From positions 2,542,001 to 2,606,000 of the forward strand of contig NZ_CP042172.1 of assembly GCF_005937985.2 (NCBI RefSeq): a DNA stretch of 64,000 bases, read 5' to 3'. Within the stretch, counting starts at the first letter, position 1; every line of letters begins with the position of its first letter. The translations under genes and the position numbers were made by a program. The stretch is from Arthrobacter sp. KBS0702 (lineage in GTDB: Bacteria > Actinomycetota > Actinomycetes > Actinomycetales > Micrococcaceae). Shown in pieces: positions 1-8,829 of the stretch. The notes beneath the pieces were generated by a model, which was not told the origin of the DNA, searched no databases, and saw only the letters and a program-made list of their open reading frames with translations.

Positions 1-2958
1 GTCCAGGTCCACCAGGGTGGAGGCGGAAATGTGGCCCGGCAGATGGACGTCCTGGCCGGCGGTCCGCCGGGAGCGCCGGTCCAGCAGCGTGGCCGCCTCC
101 TGCGCCCAGCCGGCCGCCGGCCCGCGCAGTTGCCGCGCTCCGGCCCCCGGCGTTGGCAGCTCGGCGGCGTCGGAGCGCTCCAGCCGCTCCAGGACCCGTG
201 CGGCGGCGGCCTCCATGGCGGCGCGGCGGCCCGGCACCAGCCGGAGCCGTGCCCCGGTCTGTGGGTGGACGGGCCCTTCCAACGGGTCGTACGGCCACAG
301 GGCGAGCTCGAGCTCGGAGGTCAGGGGGCTCTCTTCAGGGAGCGCATCCTCGGCGACGGAGAGCGGGTGGATCTCCGCCGCTCCGGCCGCAGTCAGGGTT
401 TCGAGTTCGGCCAGGAACGGCGACATTCCGGCCAGGCCCGCCCGGGAACCAACCCAGGCCGCGCTGGACACCCAGAGCACGTGCTTCGCGCGGGTGTAGG
501 CCACATAGGCCAGCCGCCGTTCCTCGGCTTCGCCGTGGGCCTGGACCGCGGACTTGAAGTCCTTCTCGGCGTCGAGCCAGCCTTTCTGGTCCGGGTGGTC
601 CAGGTCCCACTGCGGCAAGTCGGCGCGGTCGCCGCGCAGCGGCCACGGGAGCGCGGCGGAGCCGCTGCTCCAGCGCGAATCCCGGCTGCTCGGGAACGCC
701 CCGGTGTTCAGCCCGGGGACGAACACCACGTCCCATTCCAGCCCCTTGGAGGCATGAACGGTCAGCAGCTGGACGGCTTCGTGGTTGACGTCCGGCGCGG
801 CGGCGTCGAGCCCGTTTTCCTCCGCGGCGGCCGCCTCCAGCCAGGCCAGGAATGCCAGCACGTCGACCCGCTGCGAGGTGTGCAGGAACCCGGCGGCGGC
901 GTCCTGGAAGGCGTCCAGGTTGCGCCGGGCCTGGTGGATGCTGATGCCGGGCCGGGCGGCGACCTCGATGTCCAGCAGCATGGCACGTTCCACTTCGCCC
1001 AGCAGTGTGCTGAGGTCATCGCCCATGAAGCTGCGCAGTTGCCGGAGCTCGGCGGAGAGCCGTTGCAGCCGGTCCTGGGCTTCGGGGCTCAGCCGGCGGC
1101 CGTGCGCGGAGGTCCAGTCGGGCCGGGGCAGCCAGTCCAGCGCCTCGACGAGGCTCGCCGCGTCGGTGAGGTCCCCTTCGATGACGGTTTCGGCGGTGTC
1201 AGTGTCAGTCTCCGTGCCGGGGTCGGCGTCGGTGCCGTTCGCGGGGCGGCCGCGGCGCCGGGCCAGGAAGCTCGACCAGTCGCGGAACGCCATCAGGTCG
1301 GCAGGGCCGATCCGCCAGCGGGCACCGGCGAGCAGCCGCATCAGCGAGTCCGAGCGGCCCGGGTCGGCCAGCACCCTCAGGGTCGCCACAAGGTCGACGA
1401 TTTCGGGGGTGTCCAGCAGTCCGCCGAGGCCCACGATTTCGTAGGGTATTCCGCGCAGCTCGAATTCGCGGCGGATGCACTCCATTTGGGCACGGCGGCG
1501 GCACAGCACGGCCATCGCCGGCGGCTCGGGTTCCTCCGCCTTACCGGCGTCGAAGTCGGTCCGGCGGAATTTCAGCACGTCCGCGGCGATGGCCGCGGCC
1601 TCGTCCTCGTCCGTGCCGAAGCGGCCCATCACCACGCGGCCCTGGACGGCGGCGGGGCTGGGTTGCAGCGGTGGGACCGCCACGGTTTCGGCGCTGTCCC
1701 GGGCGCCGGCGGCGCCGGCGTGGTCCGCCGGCTTGCTGAGCGGGGCGGAAATGACGTTCGCGGCCTCGAGGATGTTCCTGCCGTTGCGCCAGGCGGTGGT
1801 GAGGTACGACGTCGGCGCCACCGCGAACCTCGGCGGCCCGCTTCCGGCGTCGCTGCCGCCGTCGCCGGCATCCACCCGGACCGGAAACTCGCGGACAAAG
1901 TGGAAGAGCTGGCCGGCAGACGCGCCGCGGAAGCCGTAGATGGACTGGTTCGGGTCCCCCACCGCGGTGACGGCGTGGCCATCGCCGAAGAGCCTGGAGA
2001 ACAGCACGAGCTGCGCGTGCGAGGTGTCCTGGAATTCGTCCAGCAGCACCACCTTGTAGCGCTGGCGTTCGGTCTGCGCCGCCACCGGTATTTCGCTGGC
2101 CACCCTGGCCGCGAGCGCCACGAGGTCGCCGAAGTCCAGGGCGCCCCTGGCCCGTTTGGCCTCCGCGTAGCGGCCCACCATGTCCGCGACGCTGGCGCGG
2201 GTGCGCAGCAGCGCGCTGAGGTCCCCCGCGGCCTGGCTGGGGTTCTTCTTGGCGGTGGCGAGATACGGCAGGGCCTCGAACTCCGCCACCCGGTCCAGCA
2301 GCCAGCCGCGGACCTGCGCGGGGTCCTGCAGGTGTTCGGCGCACTCCCCCGCGAGCTGGATGACGGCCTTGACCAGGGTGGACTTGGCGGAACGGAAATG
2401 CTGGTAGTCGCCGTCGAATGCCTCCACCACCTCGCTCGCGAGCTGGAAGGACTGGGCGCCGCCGAGCAGCACGACGTCGCGTTCGACGCCCAGCCGCAGC
2501 CCGTAGTCCGAGACGATGCCGCTGGCGTAGGAATGGTACGTGGAGACCTTGGGTTCCAGGGCGTCGGTGCTTAGCAGCCCGGCGGGGAACACCTTGTGCC
2601 CCGGGTCGGCCGCGGCAATCCGGGCCAGGGCGGCCAGCTTGGCCCGGATCCGGGTGGCGAGTTCACCGGCGGCCTTGCGGGTGAACGTCACACCCAGCAC
2701 TTCCTCGGGCCGGACCCAGCCGTTGGCGACGAGCCACACCACACGGTCCGCCATGGTGGCGGTCTTGCCGGATCCTGCCCCGGCGATGACGAGCCGGGGC
2801 GCCAGCGGCGATGAGATGATCAGCGATTGTTCGGCGGTGGGGGTGTTCTTCTCCCCCAGCATCGCCGAAAGCTCCTCGGGGCTGAACCGCGGTTCGGGCA
2901 GCGCGTCCGGCCCCGCGGTGCTGTCCTGCCCGGCGGCCGTCGTTGCCTCGACACTCAT
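1..2958 (-). CDS. adnB: AdnB-like UvrD/Rep helicase-nuclease subunit (partial, C-terminus beyond window)
   Basis: Lead-motor subunit of an AdnAB-type heterodimeric helicase-nuclease that resects DNA double-strand breaks. The 986 visible codons carry a complete SF1A motor: Walker A (GAGSGKT, about residues 60-66), motif Ia with FTRKAAGE, motif II LLDEFQD, motif III GDPNQSIYGFRG, a TVHASKGLEWD motif V and motif VI AYTRAKH. The last visible residues (ISASTLVDLD) look like the start of the RecB-family nuclease domain, which lies outside the window. The ATG overlaps the adnA stop as ATGA, so the two subunits are translationally coupled. The AdnB assignment rests on its order after adnA and on the intact motor, as in mycobacteria. 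A plain PcrA/UvrD is unlikely because of the partner gene. Confidence 0.88.
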   Translation of the reverse strand, partial: MSVEATTAAGQDSTAGPDALPEPRFSPEELSAMLGEKNTPTAEQSLIISSPLAPRLVIAGAGSGKTATMADRVVWLVANGWVRPEEVLGVTFTRKAAGELATRIRAKLAALARIAAADPGHKVFPAGLLSTDALEPKVSTYHSYASGIVSDYGLRLGVERDVVLLGGAQSFQLASEVVEAFDGDYQHFRSAKSTLVKAVIQLAGECAEHLQDPAQVRGWLLDRVAEFEALPYLATAKKNPSQAAGDLSALLRTRASVADMVGRYAEAKRARGALDFGDLVALAARVASEIPVAAQTERQRYKVVLLDEFQDTSHAQLVLFSRLFGDGHAVTAVGDPNQSIYGFRGASAGQLFHFVREFPVRVDAGDGGSDAGSGPPRFAVAPTSYLTTAWRNGRNILEAANVISAPLSKPADHAGAAGARDSAETVAVPPLQPSPAAVQGRVVMGRFGTDEDEAAAIAADVLKFRRTDFDAGKAEEPEPPAMAVLCRRRAQMECIRREFELRGIPYEIVGLGGLLDTPEIVDLVATLRVLADPGRSDSLMRLLAGARWRIGPADLMAFRDWSSFLARRRGRPANGTDADPGTETDTDTAETVIEGDLTDAASLVEALDWLPRPDWTSAHGRRLSPEAQDRLQRLSAELRQLRSFMGDDLSTLLGEVERAMLLDIEVAARPGISIHQARRNLDAFQDAAAGFLHTSQRVDVLAFLAWLEAAAAEENGLDAAAPDVNHEAVQLLTVHASKGLEWDVVFVPGLNTGAFPSSRDSRWSSGSAALPWPLRGDRADLPQWDLDHPDQKGWLDAEKDFKSAVQAHGEAEERRLAYVAYTRAKHVLWVSSAAWVGSRAGLAGMSPFLAELETLTAAGAAEIHPLSVAEDALPEESPLTSELELALWPYDPLEGPVHPQTGARLRLVPGRRAAMEAAAARVLERLERSDAAELPTPGAGARQLRGPAAGWAQEAATLLDRRSRRTAGQDVHLPGHISASTLVDLD

Positions 2959-5900
2959 TCGGTGACCTGCTTTCCGCGTGCGCACAGCGGGCAGACTTCG
3001 GGAAGCCTGCAGCCGTGGCCGCCGTGCCCGCCTTTTGCGGGGTCGTGGCGGGCTTCGAAGGTGCTGCCGGACATAACGCGGGCGGCCTCGCCCACCAGGT
3101 CCAGGGCCCAGTTCGCCTCAGGATCCAGCGGCGGCTGGCTCTGCACGCCGGGGCTCTTGGTGCTGGTGCCCAGCTGGGCCAGCACGGCGCCGCCGGGCAG
3201 CGGCGGCGGCCCGTCGTCGGGGCCCGTAAACCCGCCGGCGAGGACCGCGGCCTGGTAGGCGCCAAGCTGCGGGTGGCGTTCCAGCTCCGCCTTGCCGGGC
3301 TGGCGCTTGCCGGTCTTGAGGTCCACGATCACCAGGCGGCCGTCGGCGTCGATCTCCAGCCGGTCGACCTGGCCGCGGAGCACGGCAGGACGGGCCGGCC
3401 AGGCCTCGTCCCCGCCGGGGGCATCCGGCGCAGCCACGTCGGGCAGCTTCACCTCGAAGTCCTGCTCGACGCCGACCAGGCTCCGCCCCTCGCTCCGCAT
3501 GACCAGCACGTACTGGGCGAGCTTGCGGACCATCGTCTCGGCCCGCTGGTAGTCGAGTTTGCCTTCCCAGTTGTCCTTCATCCCGAGCGACGGCCAGCGT
3601 TTGACCAGCTCGGCCACGTATTCCCCGCCGGAGGCGTCCGGGAGGTCCTGGGCGATGGCGTGGACCAGGGTGCCTAGGCTGCGGGCGAAATCCGTCGCGG
3701 CCTCGCCGCCGGCGGCCTGGACAAACCAGTCCAGCGGCGATTTCTGCACGGTTTCGACCTTGGAGGGTGAGACGAAGACCGTGCTGCCGGGCGGCACCAC
3801 GGGCTCGGTCGAGGACAGCGGCGCGAGCCCCCACCAGCTCTCGGGGTGGGCGCCGGGCACAGCGGGTTCGGCGGCGGCCAGGGCCCCGAGTACGGCGGTG
3901 GCCTCGGCCGCCTCGGCGGAGCCGCCGTCGAGCTGGGCATACTGGCGCAGTTCGGCGACCAGGGCGCGCAGGGTCAGCGGCCGCTCCACCGGGGTGAAGC
4001 CGCGCCGGTCCTGGTCCGGGTGCAAAGGCGAGACGTAGTCCAGGAAGGATGAGGGCTGTTCGTCCTCCGAGGACACGGCGGTGCAGATGAGCACGTCCCG
4101 GGCGCGCGAGACGGCGGTGGAGAAGCTGCGCAGCTCGTCGTAGCGGATCTCGCGGAGCCGGCTCAGCGGGTCCAGCTGGAGGGCGTACTCGACGCCGTGT
4201 TCGACGGCGTCGGCGAAGAGGGTGCTGCCCAGGAGTTCGCCGCGGAGCCGGGTGTTGGGCCACACTCCTTCCTGGAGCCCGGGAACAATCACCACCGGCC
4301 ATTCCCGTCCCGCGGCGCTGGCCGGCGTCATGAGTTCCACCGCGTCCTCGAGCTGCGCCCGTGCCGCCAGGGTGTCCATCGGCAGTTCCTGGCTGAGCAG
4401 GTACTCAAGGAACTGCTCCGGGCCGGACCCCGGAAGCTGGTCGACGTACCGTTCGGCCGTGTGGAACAGCGCCATCATGGCATCGAGGTCCCGGTCCGCG
4501 CGGGCCCCCGCCGCCCCGCCGGCCAGGGCGGCCTCGGTCCAGCGGCCGGCCAGCCCGGTGGAGTGCCACAACGCCCACAACACGGTTTCGGCGTTGCCGC
4601 CGGCCGCCCCGGCAGCCTCCCGCCCGGCCCGGATCATCCGGGCGACCCGGCGGGCGGAGTTGCCCTCGATGCCGAGCGTGGCCAGGGCGCCCGGTTCCAG
4701 CAGCGCCTCCACCAGCAGCGCGTCACTGGTGCGGCCGCCGCCGCCCAGCAGCTCTTCCCGCCGCAGGGACTGACGGAGCCGGCGCAGCTCGATCGAGGTG
4801 GCGCCGCCGATCCGGGAGGTCAGCAGCGAGACGGCGGATTCGGGGCTGAGTGCGGCGGGATCAAGGGCCACGGCATAGGCGTCCAGTAGCGGCCGCACGG
4901 CTACCTCGTCCCGGACCGCGGACTCGGCCACCGGGATCCGGACCGGGATGCCCTGGCCGGCGAGGTGGCGCTGCAGCTGGCTGAGCTGGCCGCCGTTGCG
5001 CACGATCACCGCGATGTCGCCCAAATCCCGGCCGTCGTTGAGCTGGGCTTCCAGGATCCGCTGGGCCACATAGCGCAGTTCGTGCACCGGGGACGGCAGC
5101 AGGTGGGCCTCGACTACTCCGTCGCCGGCGTCCTGGCCTTCACTCCCTCGCGGCACCGGTTCGAGCCGGCGCGCTGAGGTGCCGCCGGAGCGCAGCGAAA
5201 TCCGTTCCGCAACGGCCTGCCAGGCCTGTGCGACGGCGGGGGCATGGCGGTGCGCGGTCCACAGCGGCCGTTCCAGCACGGTGCCACCGGCTGGCGCGAG
5301 CAACCGGGGCAGTTCGGCCACGAGGTCCGGCCGGGCGCCGCGGAAGCCCTGCACCACGGTGTCCGGGGAAGAGGTGACGATGGCGTCCTTGCCCCCGGCG
5401 ATGTCCGCGAGCAGTTCGAACACGGCAGGGTTCGCCTCCTGGATGTCGTCCACGAGGATCAGCTGGAGCCGGCCCCGCTCGGCGGCCAGGAATTCCGGGG
5501 CGTCCTGGAAGATCTGGCGCGCGGCGGTGATGATCCCGGCCGGGTCGAAGGATTCGGGCATCCGCAGGTCCAGGACGTCACGGTACTCGGCGTAGAGCGC
5601 CGCCGCGGCGGTCCAGTCGGGGCGGCCGCAGCGCTGCGCGAGGGCGGCAAGGTCCTCGGCGGTGCGCCCGGATTCGATGATCCGGTCAAAGAGCTGGCGG
5701 ACCTCCTGCCGGAAGCCGCGGGTCTGCAGGGCGGCACCGAGGTCCTCCGGCCAGGGTAGCTCCAGGCCCGGCTGGGCGTGGCCCTCGAGGAGTTCCTTGA
5801 TGATGAGGTCCTGTTCGGGGCCGGAGAGCAGTTTCGGCGCGCGCGGCAGCGGCAGGATGCCTTCCGCCTTGGCCCGCCGGATCAGGTCAAAGGCGTACGA

Positions 5901-6266
5901 CGCCCAGGTGCGGGCCGGCGTCGTGCTCAAACTGCGGTCCAGGCGCGCGGTGAAGCGGTCGCGCAGTGCGTCCGCGGCGAGCCGCCCGGGAGCCAGGATC
6001 AGCATCCGCTCCGGGTCCAGGCCGTCGCGCTGGGCCCGGCGGACGGCAGCTTCGACCAGGACCGTGGACTTGCCGGTGCCGGGCGCGCCGGGGACCAGGA
6101 CTGGGCCGGCGCCGTGTTCGACGTCGACGGCGGCGAGCTGGTCCGCGGACAGGACTGGGGCGGCGCTGTGCTGCGTCCGGGGCGGCAGCAGGCGCAGGCC
6201 GGCCCGGTGCGGTGCTGTGGTGCCCGGGCGGGCCTGGCTGGGAGCGGTTTGGCTGGGGCTTCTCAC
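2955..6266 (-). CDS. adnA: AdnA-like helicase-nuclease subunit
   Basis: Partner of AdnB in double-strand-break end resection; 1103 aa, as expected for AdnA. Walker A GAPGTGKST lies at about residues 60-68. Motif II is degenerate (LVDDIQEA instead of DEFQD), so this subunit is probably the weaker motor. The C-terminal RecB-type nuclease looks intact: VDRLE, then VIVDLKTGK with the catalytic Asp and Lys, then HPQLGAYQ. It ends with three cysteines spaced C-x5-C-x2-C, probably part of an iron-sulfur site. The GTG start overlaps the stop of the upstream ATL gene (GTGA), and its own stop overlaps the adnB ATG, giving an ATL-adnA-adnB repair operon. Confidence 0.88.
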   Translation of the reverse strand: MRSPSQTAPSQARPGTTAPHRAGLRLLPPRTQHSAAPVLSADQLAAVDVEHGAGPVLVPGAPGTGKSTVLVEAAVRRAQRDGLDPERMLILAPGRLAADALRDRFTARLDRSLSTTPARTWASYAFDLIRRAKAEGILPLPRAPKLLSGPEQDLIIKELLEGHAQPGLELPWPEDLGAALQTRGFRQEVRQLFDRIIESGRTAEDLAALAQRCGRPDWTAAAALYAEYRDVLDLRMPESFDPAGIITAARQIFQDAPEFLAAERGRLQLILVDDIQEANPAVFELLADIAGGKDAIVTSSPDTVVQGFRGARPDLVAELPRLLAPAGGTVLERPLWTAHRHAPAVAQAWQAVAERISLRSGGTSARRLEPVPRGSEGQDAGDGVVEAHLLPSPVHELRYVAQRILEAQLNDGRDLGDIAVIVRNGGQLSQLQRHLAGQGIPVRIPVAESAVRDEVAVRPLLDAYAVALDPAALSPESAVSLLTSRIGGATSIELRRLRQSLRREELLGGGGRTSDALLVEALLEPGALATLGIEGNSARRVARMIRAGREAAGAAGGNAETVLWALWHSTGLAGRWTEAALAGGAAGARADRDLDAMMALFHTAERYVDQLPGSGPEQFLEYLLSQELPMDTLAARAQLEDAVELMTPASAAGREWPVVIVPGLQEGVWPNTRLRGELLGSTLFADAVEHGVEYALQLDPLSRLREIRYDELRSFSTAVSRARDVLICTAVSSEDEQPSSFLDYVSPLHPDQDRRGFTPVERPLTLRALVAELRQYAQLDGGSAEAAEATAVLGALAAAEPAVPGAHPESWWGLAPLSSTEPVVPPGSTVFVSPSKVETVQKSPLDWFVQAAGGEAATDFARSLGTLVHAIAQDLPDASGGEYVAELVKRWPSLGMKDNWEGKLDYQRAETMVRKLAQYVLVMRSEGRSLVGVEQDFEVKLPDVAAPDAPGGDEAWPARPAVLRGQVDRLEIDADGRLVIVDLKTGKRQPGKAELERHPQLGAYQAAVLAGGFTGPDDGPPPLPGGAVLAQLGTSTKSPGVQSQPPLDPEANWALDLVGEAARVMSGSTFEARHDPAKGGHGGHGCRLPEVCPLCARGKQVTE

Positions 6267-6679
6267 ACGGACATTTCATCAGTGGGGACTGACAACGTGT
6301 GCAGCTCCCGCTCCAGGCGCTCGGCAATGGCGTCGATCTGGTCGAACTCCTCCTCGGTCGGCGCCCAGCGGGCAGCCGCCAGGTCGACGCGCCAGCGGCC
6401 CTCTCCGGTGCGCTGGTACTCCACAAAGCTGCCGTGCAGCGGTGTCCCTTCGGCCAGGTAGAGGGCCAGGGCCTCGCGCTCATGGCCGGGCGGAGCGTCC
6501 CCGTTGGCCTTGAGGATCCGCCACCAGGGCACGGCGCTGCCGTGGTGGCTCATGACCGAACCGACCTGGCGCGGGCCGCCCGCGCCGAGGAGTTCGGCAA
6601 CGTCGCCGTAGGCGACGGCGGTACCCGCCGGCACCATCCCCGCGAGCTCCAGCACTGCCTCCACATACTCCGTCCGCAT
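6263..6679 (-). CDS. Alkyltransferase-like (ATL) MGMT-family DNA-binding protein
   Basis: 138-aa protein of the O6-alkylguanine-DNA alkyltransferase DNA-binding fold. Where active MGMT enzymes have PCHR, this protein reads PWWRI (about residues 51-55), so the alkyl-accepting cysteine is replaced by Trp. That is the hallmark of ATL proteins, which flag O6-alkylguanine for nucleotide excision repair rather than reverse it. The helix-turn-helix with an Arg finger (AYGDVAELLG then PRQVG) is present. It is the first gene of the adnAB operon. The start lacks a Shine-Dalgarno but has TAACCT 6 bases upstream, so the mRNA is probably leaderless. The family call is firm; its role with AdnAB is inferred from the operon. 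Confidence 0.88.
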   Translation of the reverse strand: MRTEYVEAVLELAGMVPAGTAVAYGDVAELLGAGGPRQVGSVMSHHGSAVPWWRILKANGDAPPGHEREALALYLAEGTPLHGSFVEYQRTGEGRWRVDLAAARWAPTEEEFDQIDAIAERLERELHTLSVPTDEMSV

Positions 6680-6730
6680 GGACCAAGGTTACCGTTGCCG
6701 TCCGCCGCCGGGCGTCGCGGGCCGCGCCGG

Positions 6731-6770
6731 GCGTTGCCGGATGTTGCCGGGTATTGCCGGTTGTCCCCGG
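6731..6770. repeat. Degenerate 10-bp tandem repeat
   Basis: Four consecutive 10-bp units; the first three read NNNTTGCCGG exactly and the fourth is diverged (TTGTCCCCGG). They sit in the 141-bp gap between the divergent ATL and exonuclease genes, upstream of both putative leaderless starts. The function is unknown; it may be only slippage in GC-rich DNA. Confidence 0.6.
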
Positions 6771-6820
6771 GCTCTGCGGGGCATCGCAAAACTGTCGGCG
6801 GCAGCAGGTAGCGTTGAAGC

Positions 6821-7531
6821 ATGAGCACCTGGCACACCCTTCCCCGCGCAGCCTTCGACCTTGAGACGACCGGCCGGAACTCCCGCGCCGCGAGGATCGT
6901 CACGGCGTCGGTGACCGTGGTGGACGCCGACGGCTCGGTCATCAGGGAGCACGAATGGCTGGCCGACCCCGGGGTGGAAATCCCCACCGAGGCCAGCGAC
7001 ATCCACGGCGTCACCACCGAGCGGGCCCGCCGCGAGGGCCGGCCTGCCGCCGAGGTGACCCGGGAGCTGGCGGCGGTCCTGCAGGAGCTGTTCGACACCG
7101 GCGTGCCGGTGATTGCCTTCAACGCCAGCTACGACTTCACCGTACTGGCCGCCGAATCGGCCCGCTACGGCGTCCCCCAGCTGAGCCGCTTTCCCGTCCT
7201 TGACCCGTACATCATGAACAAGCAGGTGGACCGGTACCGCAAGGGCAAGCGCACGCTGACAGCACTTTGCGAGGAGTACGGCGTCGGCCTCGACAACGCT
7301 CACACCTCCGCGGCGGATGCGCTGGCGACGCTGCGGGTGCTCGACGCGATGGCCGGCAAATTCCCCAAGCTGCGGATGCCGGCCAGCCACCTCCATCAGC
7401 TCCAGGTTGAGTGGGCCTCCGCGCAGGCCGCCGACTTCCAGAGCTACCTGCGCAAGACCAAGCCGGCCGCCGTGATCGAGGGTGACTGGCCGGTGCTGCC
7501 GCCCGAGGACGCCAGCCGGGGCGACTTCTAG
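6821..7531 (+). CDS. DEDDh-type 3'-5' exonuclease (DnaQ/epsilon-like)
   Basis: 236-aa stand-alone exonuclease of the RNase T/DnaQ superfamily. ExoI motif FDLETTG (residues 12-18), ExoII FNASYDF and the ExoIII-epsilon pattern HTSAADAL supply the DEDD metal ligands and the catalytic His. There is no polymerase or BRCT domain. It probably trims 3' ends in repair or RNA metabolism; its neighbours are repair genes. The ATG has no Shine-Dalgarno, but TAGCGT lies exactly 6 bases upstream, suggesting a leaderless mRNA. Whether it is a replicative proofreading subunit or an accessory nuclease cannot be told from sequence. Confidence 0.88.
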   Translation: MSTWHTLPRAAFDLETTGRNSRAARIVTASVTVVDADGSVIREHEWLADPGVEIPTEASDIHGVTTERARREGRPAAEVTRELAAVLQELFDTGVPVIAFNASYDFTVLAAESARYGVPQLSRFPVLDPYIMNKQVDRYRKGKRTLTALCEEYGVGLDNAHTSAADALATLRVLDAMAGKFPKLRMPASHLHQLQVEWASAQAADFQSYLRKTKPAAVIEGDWPVLPPEDASRGDF

Positions 7532-7740
7532 CCTTCGCCCGCGGGCCGGGCAACCCGCTGGGACGGAGATCACAGGAGCTCCGACCTGGCCCGCCGGCCG
7601 GTACTGCCGCGCGGGATTCCGCCGCCGGAACCGCACCCGGCCCCAATCCCGCCCGCCGGACCTCAAGACCGAATTATCTGCACCCTATTTCCCTTTGTGA
7701 CGAACGTGATGCGTAAGTGGATGCCCTTTGGCGCCGCTGA

Positions 7741-7746
7741 CATAAT
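7741..7746 (+). promoter_or_regulatory. Candidate -10 box for the met operon
   Basis: CATAAT resembles a sigma-A -10 element in the 272-bp gap before metN. The corresponding -35 region (about TGGATG, 17 bp upstream) is weak. Transcription from here would start near 7753, just upstream of the leader ORF. I see no SAM riboswitch core in this gap. Confidence 0.35.
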
Positions 7747-7770
7747 TTAGTTCAGAAGAGGGCGTGTGTT

Positions 7771-7803
7771 ATGTCGCGCCCAGACCCAACCGCCAAGGGA
7801 TAA
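7771..7803 (+). CDS. Short leader ORF abutting metN (10 codons)
   Basis: Reads MSRPDPTAKG then TAA, and the TAA is immediately followed by the metN ATG. A good Shine-Dalgarno (GAGGG) lies 8 bases before its ATG. The metN ribosome-binding site (AAGGGA) is formed by its last two sense codons, so translating it would occlude or couple the metN start. Two of its three proline codons are CCA, which should be uncommon in such a GC-rich genome. Expression is unproven; it could be chance. Confidence 0.4.
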   Translation: MSRPDPTAKG

Positions 7804-8829
7804 ATGATCACAGTTACCGACCTTCGCAAGGTCTACCGGCAGGGCAAGAAGGAAGTGGTGGCGCTCGACGGCGTCACGCTCGCCGTACCGAAGGGCTCGA
7901 TCCACGGCATCATCGGCCACTCCGGCGCCGGCAAGTCCACGCTGGTGCGCTGTCTGACCCTGCTGGACCGCCCTACCTCCGGGTCCGTCAGCATCGACGG
8001 CACCGAGCTGAGTTCCGTGCGGGACTCGGAGATCCGTGCTGCGCGGCGGCGCATCGGCATGGTCTTCCAGCATGCGAACCTGATGGACTCCCGGACCGCG
8101 GCCGGCAACGTGGCGCACCCGCTGGAACTCGTCAAGACCCCGAAGGACAAGATCCGGACGCGGGTGGCCGAGCTGCTCAGGCTGGTGGGACTCGAGGGCT
8201 TCGAGAACGCGTACCCGTCCCAGCTCTCCGGCGGCCAGCGCCAGCGCGTCGGCATCGCCCGCGCCCTCGCCTCGGACCCCGAGGTGCTGCTCTGCGACGA
8301 GCCCACCTCGGCCCTGGACCCCGCCACCACCGAAGAGATCCTGGACCTGATCCGGGACCTGACCCGGCGGCTGCAGCTGACCGTGCTGATCATCACCCAC
8401 GAGATGAACGTCGTGAAGCGCGTCTGCGATTCCGTCTCGCTGCTGTCCCGGGGCCGCATCATCGAACACGGCGCCCTGCAGGACGTGGCCGGCGAGCTGG
8501 ACAGCAAGCTGGCCCGCGCCCTGCTGCCGCTGCCGCCCTCGGAGCCGCTGCACGGGGCGCTGCAGCGCGGACCGGTGCTGGAGATCCTCTTCTCCGGCGA
8601 CAGCGCCAAGGAACCCGTGCTGACCGGCGTCGCACGGCACTTCAACATGGACTTCAACGTCCTCGCCGGCAGTGTTGAGACGCTGGGCGGCCAGCAGTTC
8701 GGCCACCTCCGCGTGCAGCTCGACGAAGGCGCCGACGTCGACGCCGTCCTGCGCTACCTGCACGACCGTGGCATCAGCGCCAAGCGTGTGGCCGCCGATG
8801 CTGCCCCGGCGGAAGAAGGAGCGAACTAA
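7804..8829 (+). CDS. metN: Methionine ABC transporter ATP-binding protein MetN
   Basis: 341-aa ATPase that powers uptake of L- and D-methionine. Walker A GHSGAGKST (residues 38-46), signature LSGGQRQR, Walker [12 protein letters not shown] and the switch His in ITHEMN are all present. After about residue 265 comes the NIL domain, the C2 regulatory domain through which excess methionine inhibits MetN. Start: ATG directly after the leader ORF stop, with AAGGGA as ribosome-binding site. The stop TAA overlaps the metI ATG by one base. First gene of metNIQ. Confidence 0.96.
   Translation: MITVTDLRKVYRQGKKEVVALDGVTLAVPKGSIHGIIGHSGAGKSTLVRCLTLLDRPTSGSVSIDGTELSSVRDSEIRAARRRIGMVFQHANLMDSRTAAGNVAHPLELVKTPKDKIRTRVAELLRLVGLEGFENAYPSQLSGGQRQRVGIARALASDPEVLLCDEPTSALDPATTEEILDLIRDLTRRLQLTVLIITHEMNVVKRVCDSVSLLSRGRIIEHGALQDVAGELDSKLARALLPLPPSEPLHGALQRGPVLEILFSGDSAKEPVLTGVARHFNMDFNVLAGSVETLGGQQFGHLRVQLDEGADVDAVLRYLHDRGISAKRVAADAAPAEEGAN

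Noticed and set aside
31..2574. 847-codon plus-strand open frame over adnB, and similar long frames at 10502-13081 (+), 35923-38211 (-) and 60892-62616 (+)
   Set aside because: They are antisense to genes with complete motif sets, have Gly/Arg/Val/Gln-rich composition expected of GC-rich shadow frames, and contain no recognisable domain.
1..2958. AdnB truncation
   Set aside because: The gene simply runs off the window; no stop or frameshift is seen in the 986 visible codons.
7532..7803. SAM riboswitch upstream of metN
   Set aside because: I could not find conserved S-box, SAM-II or SAM-IV cores; only a -10 and a short ORF are visible.
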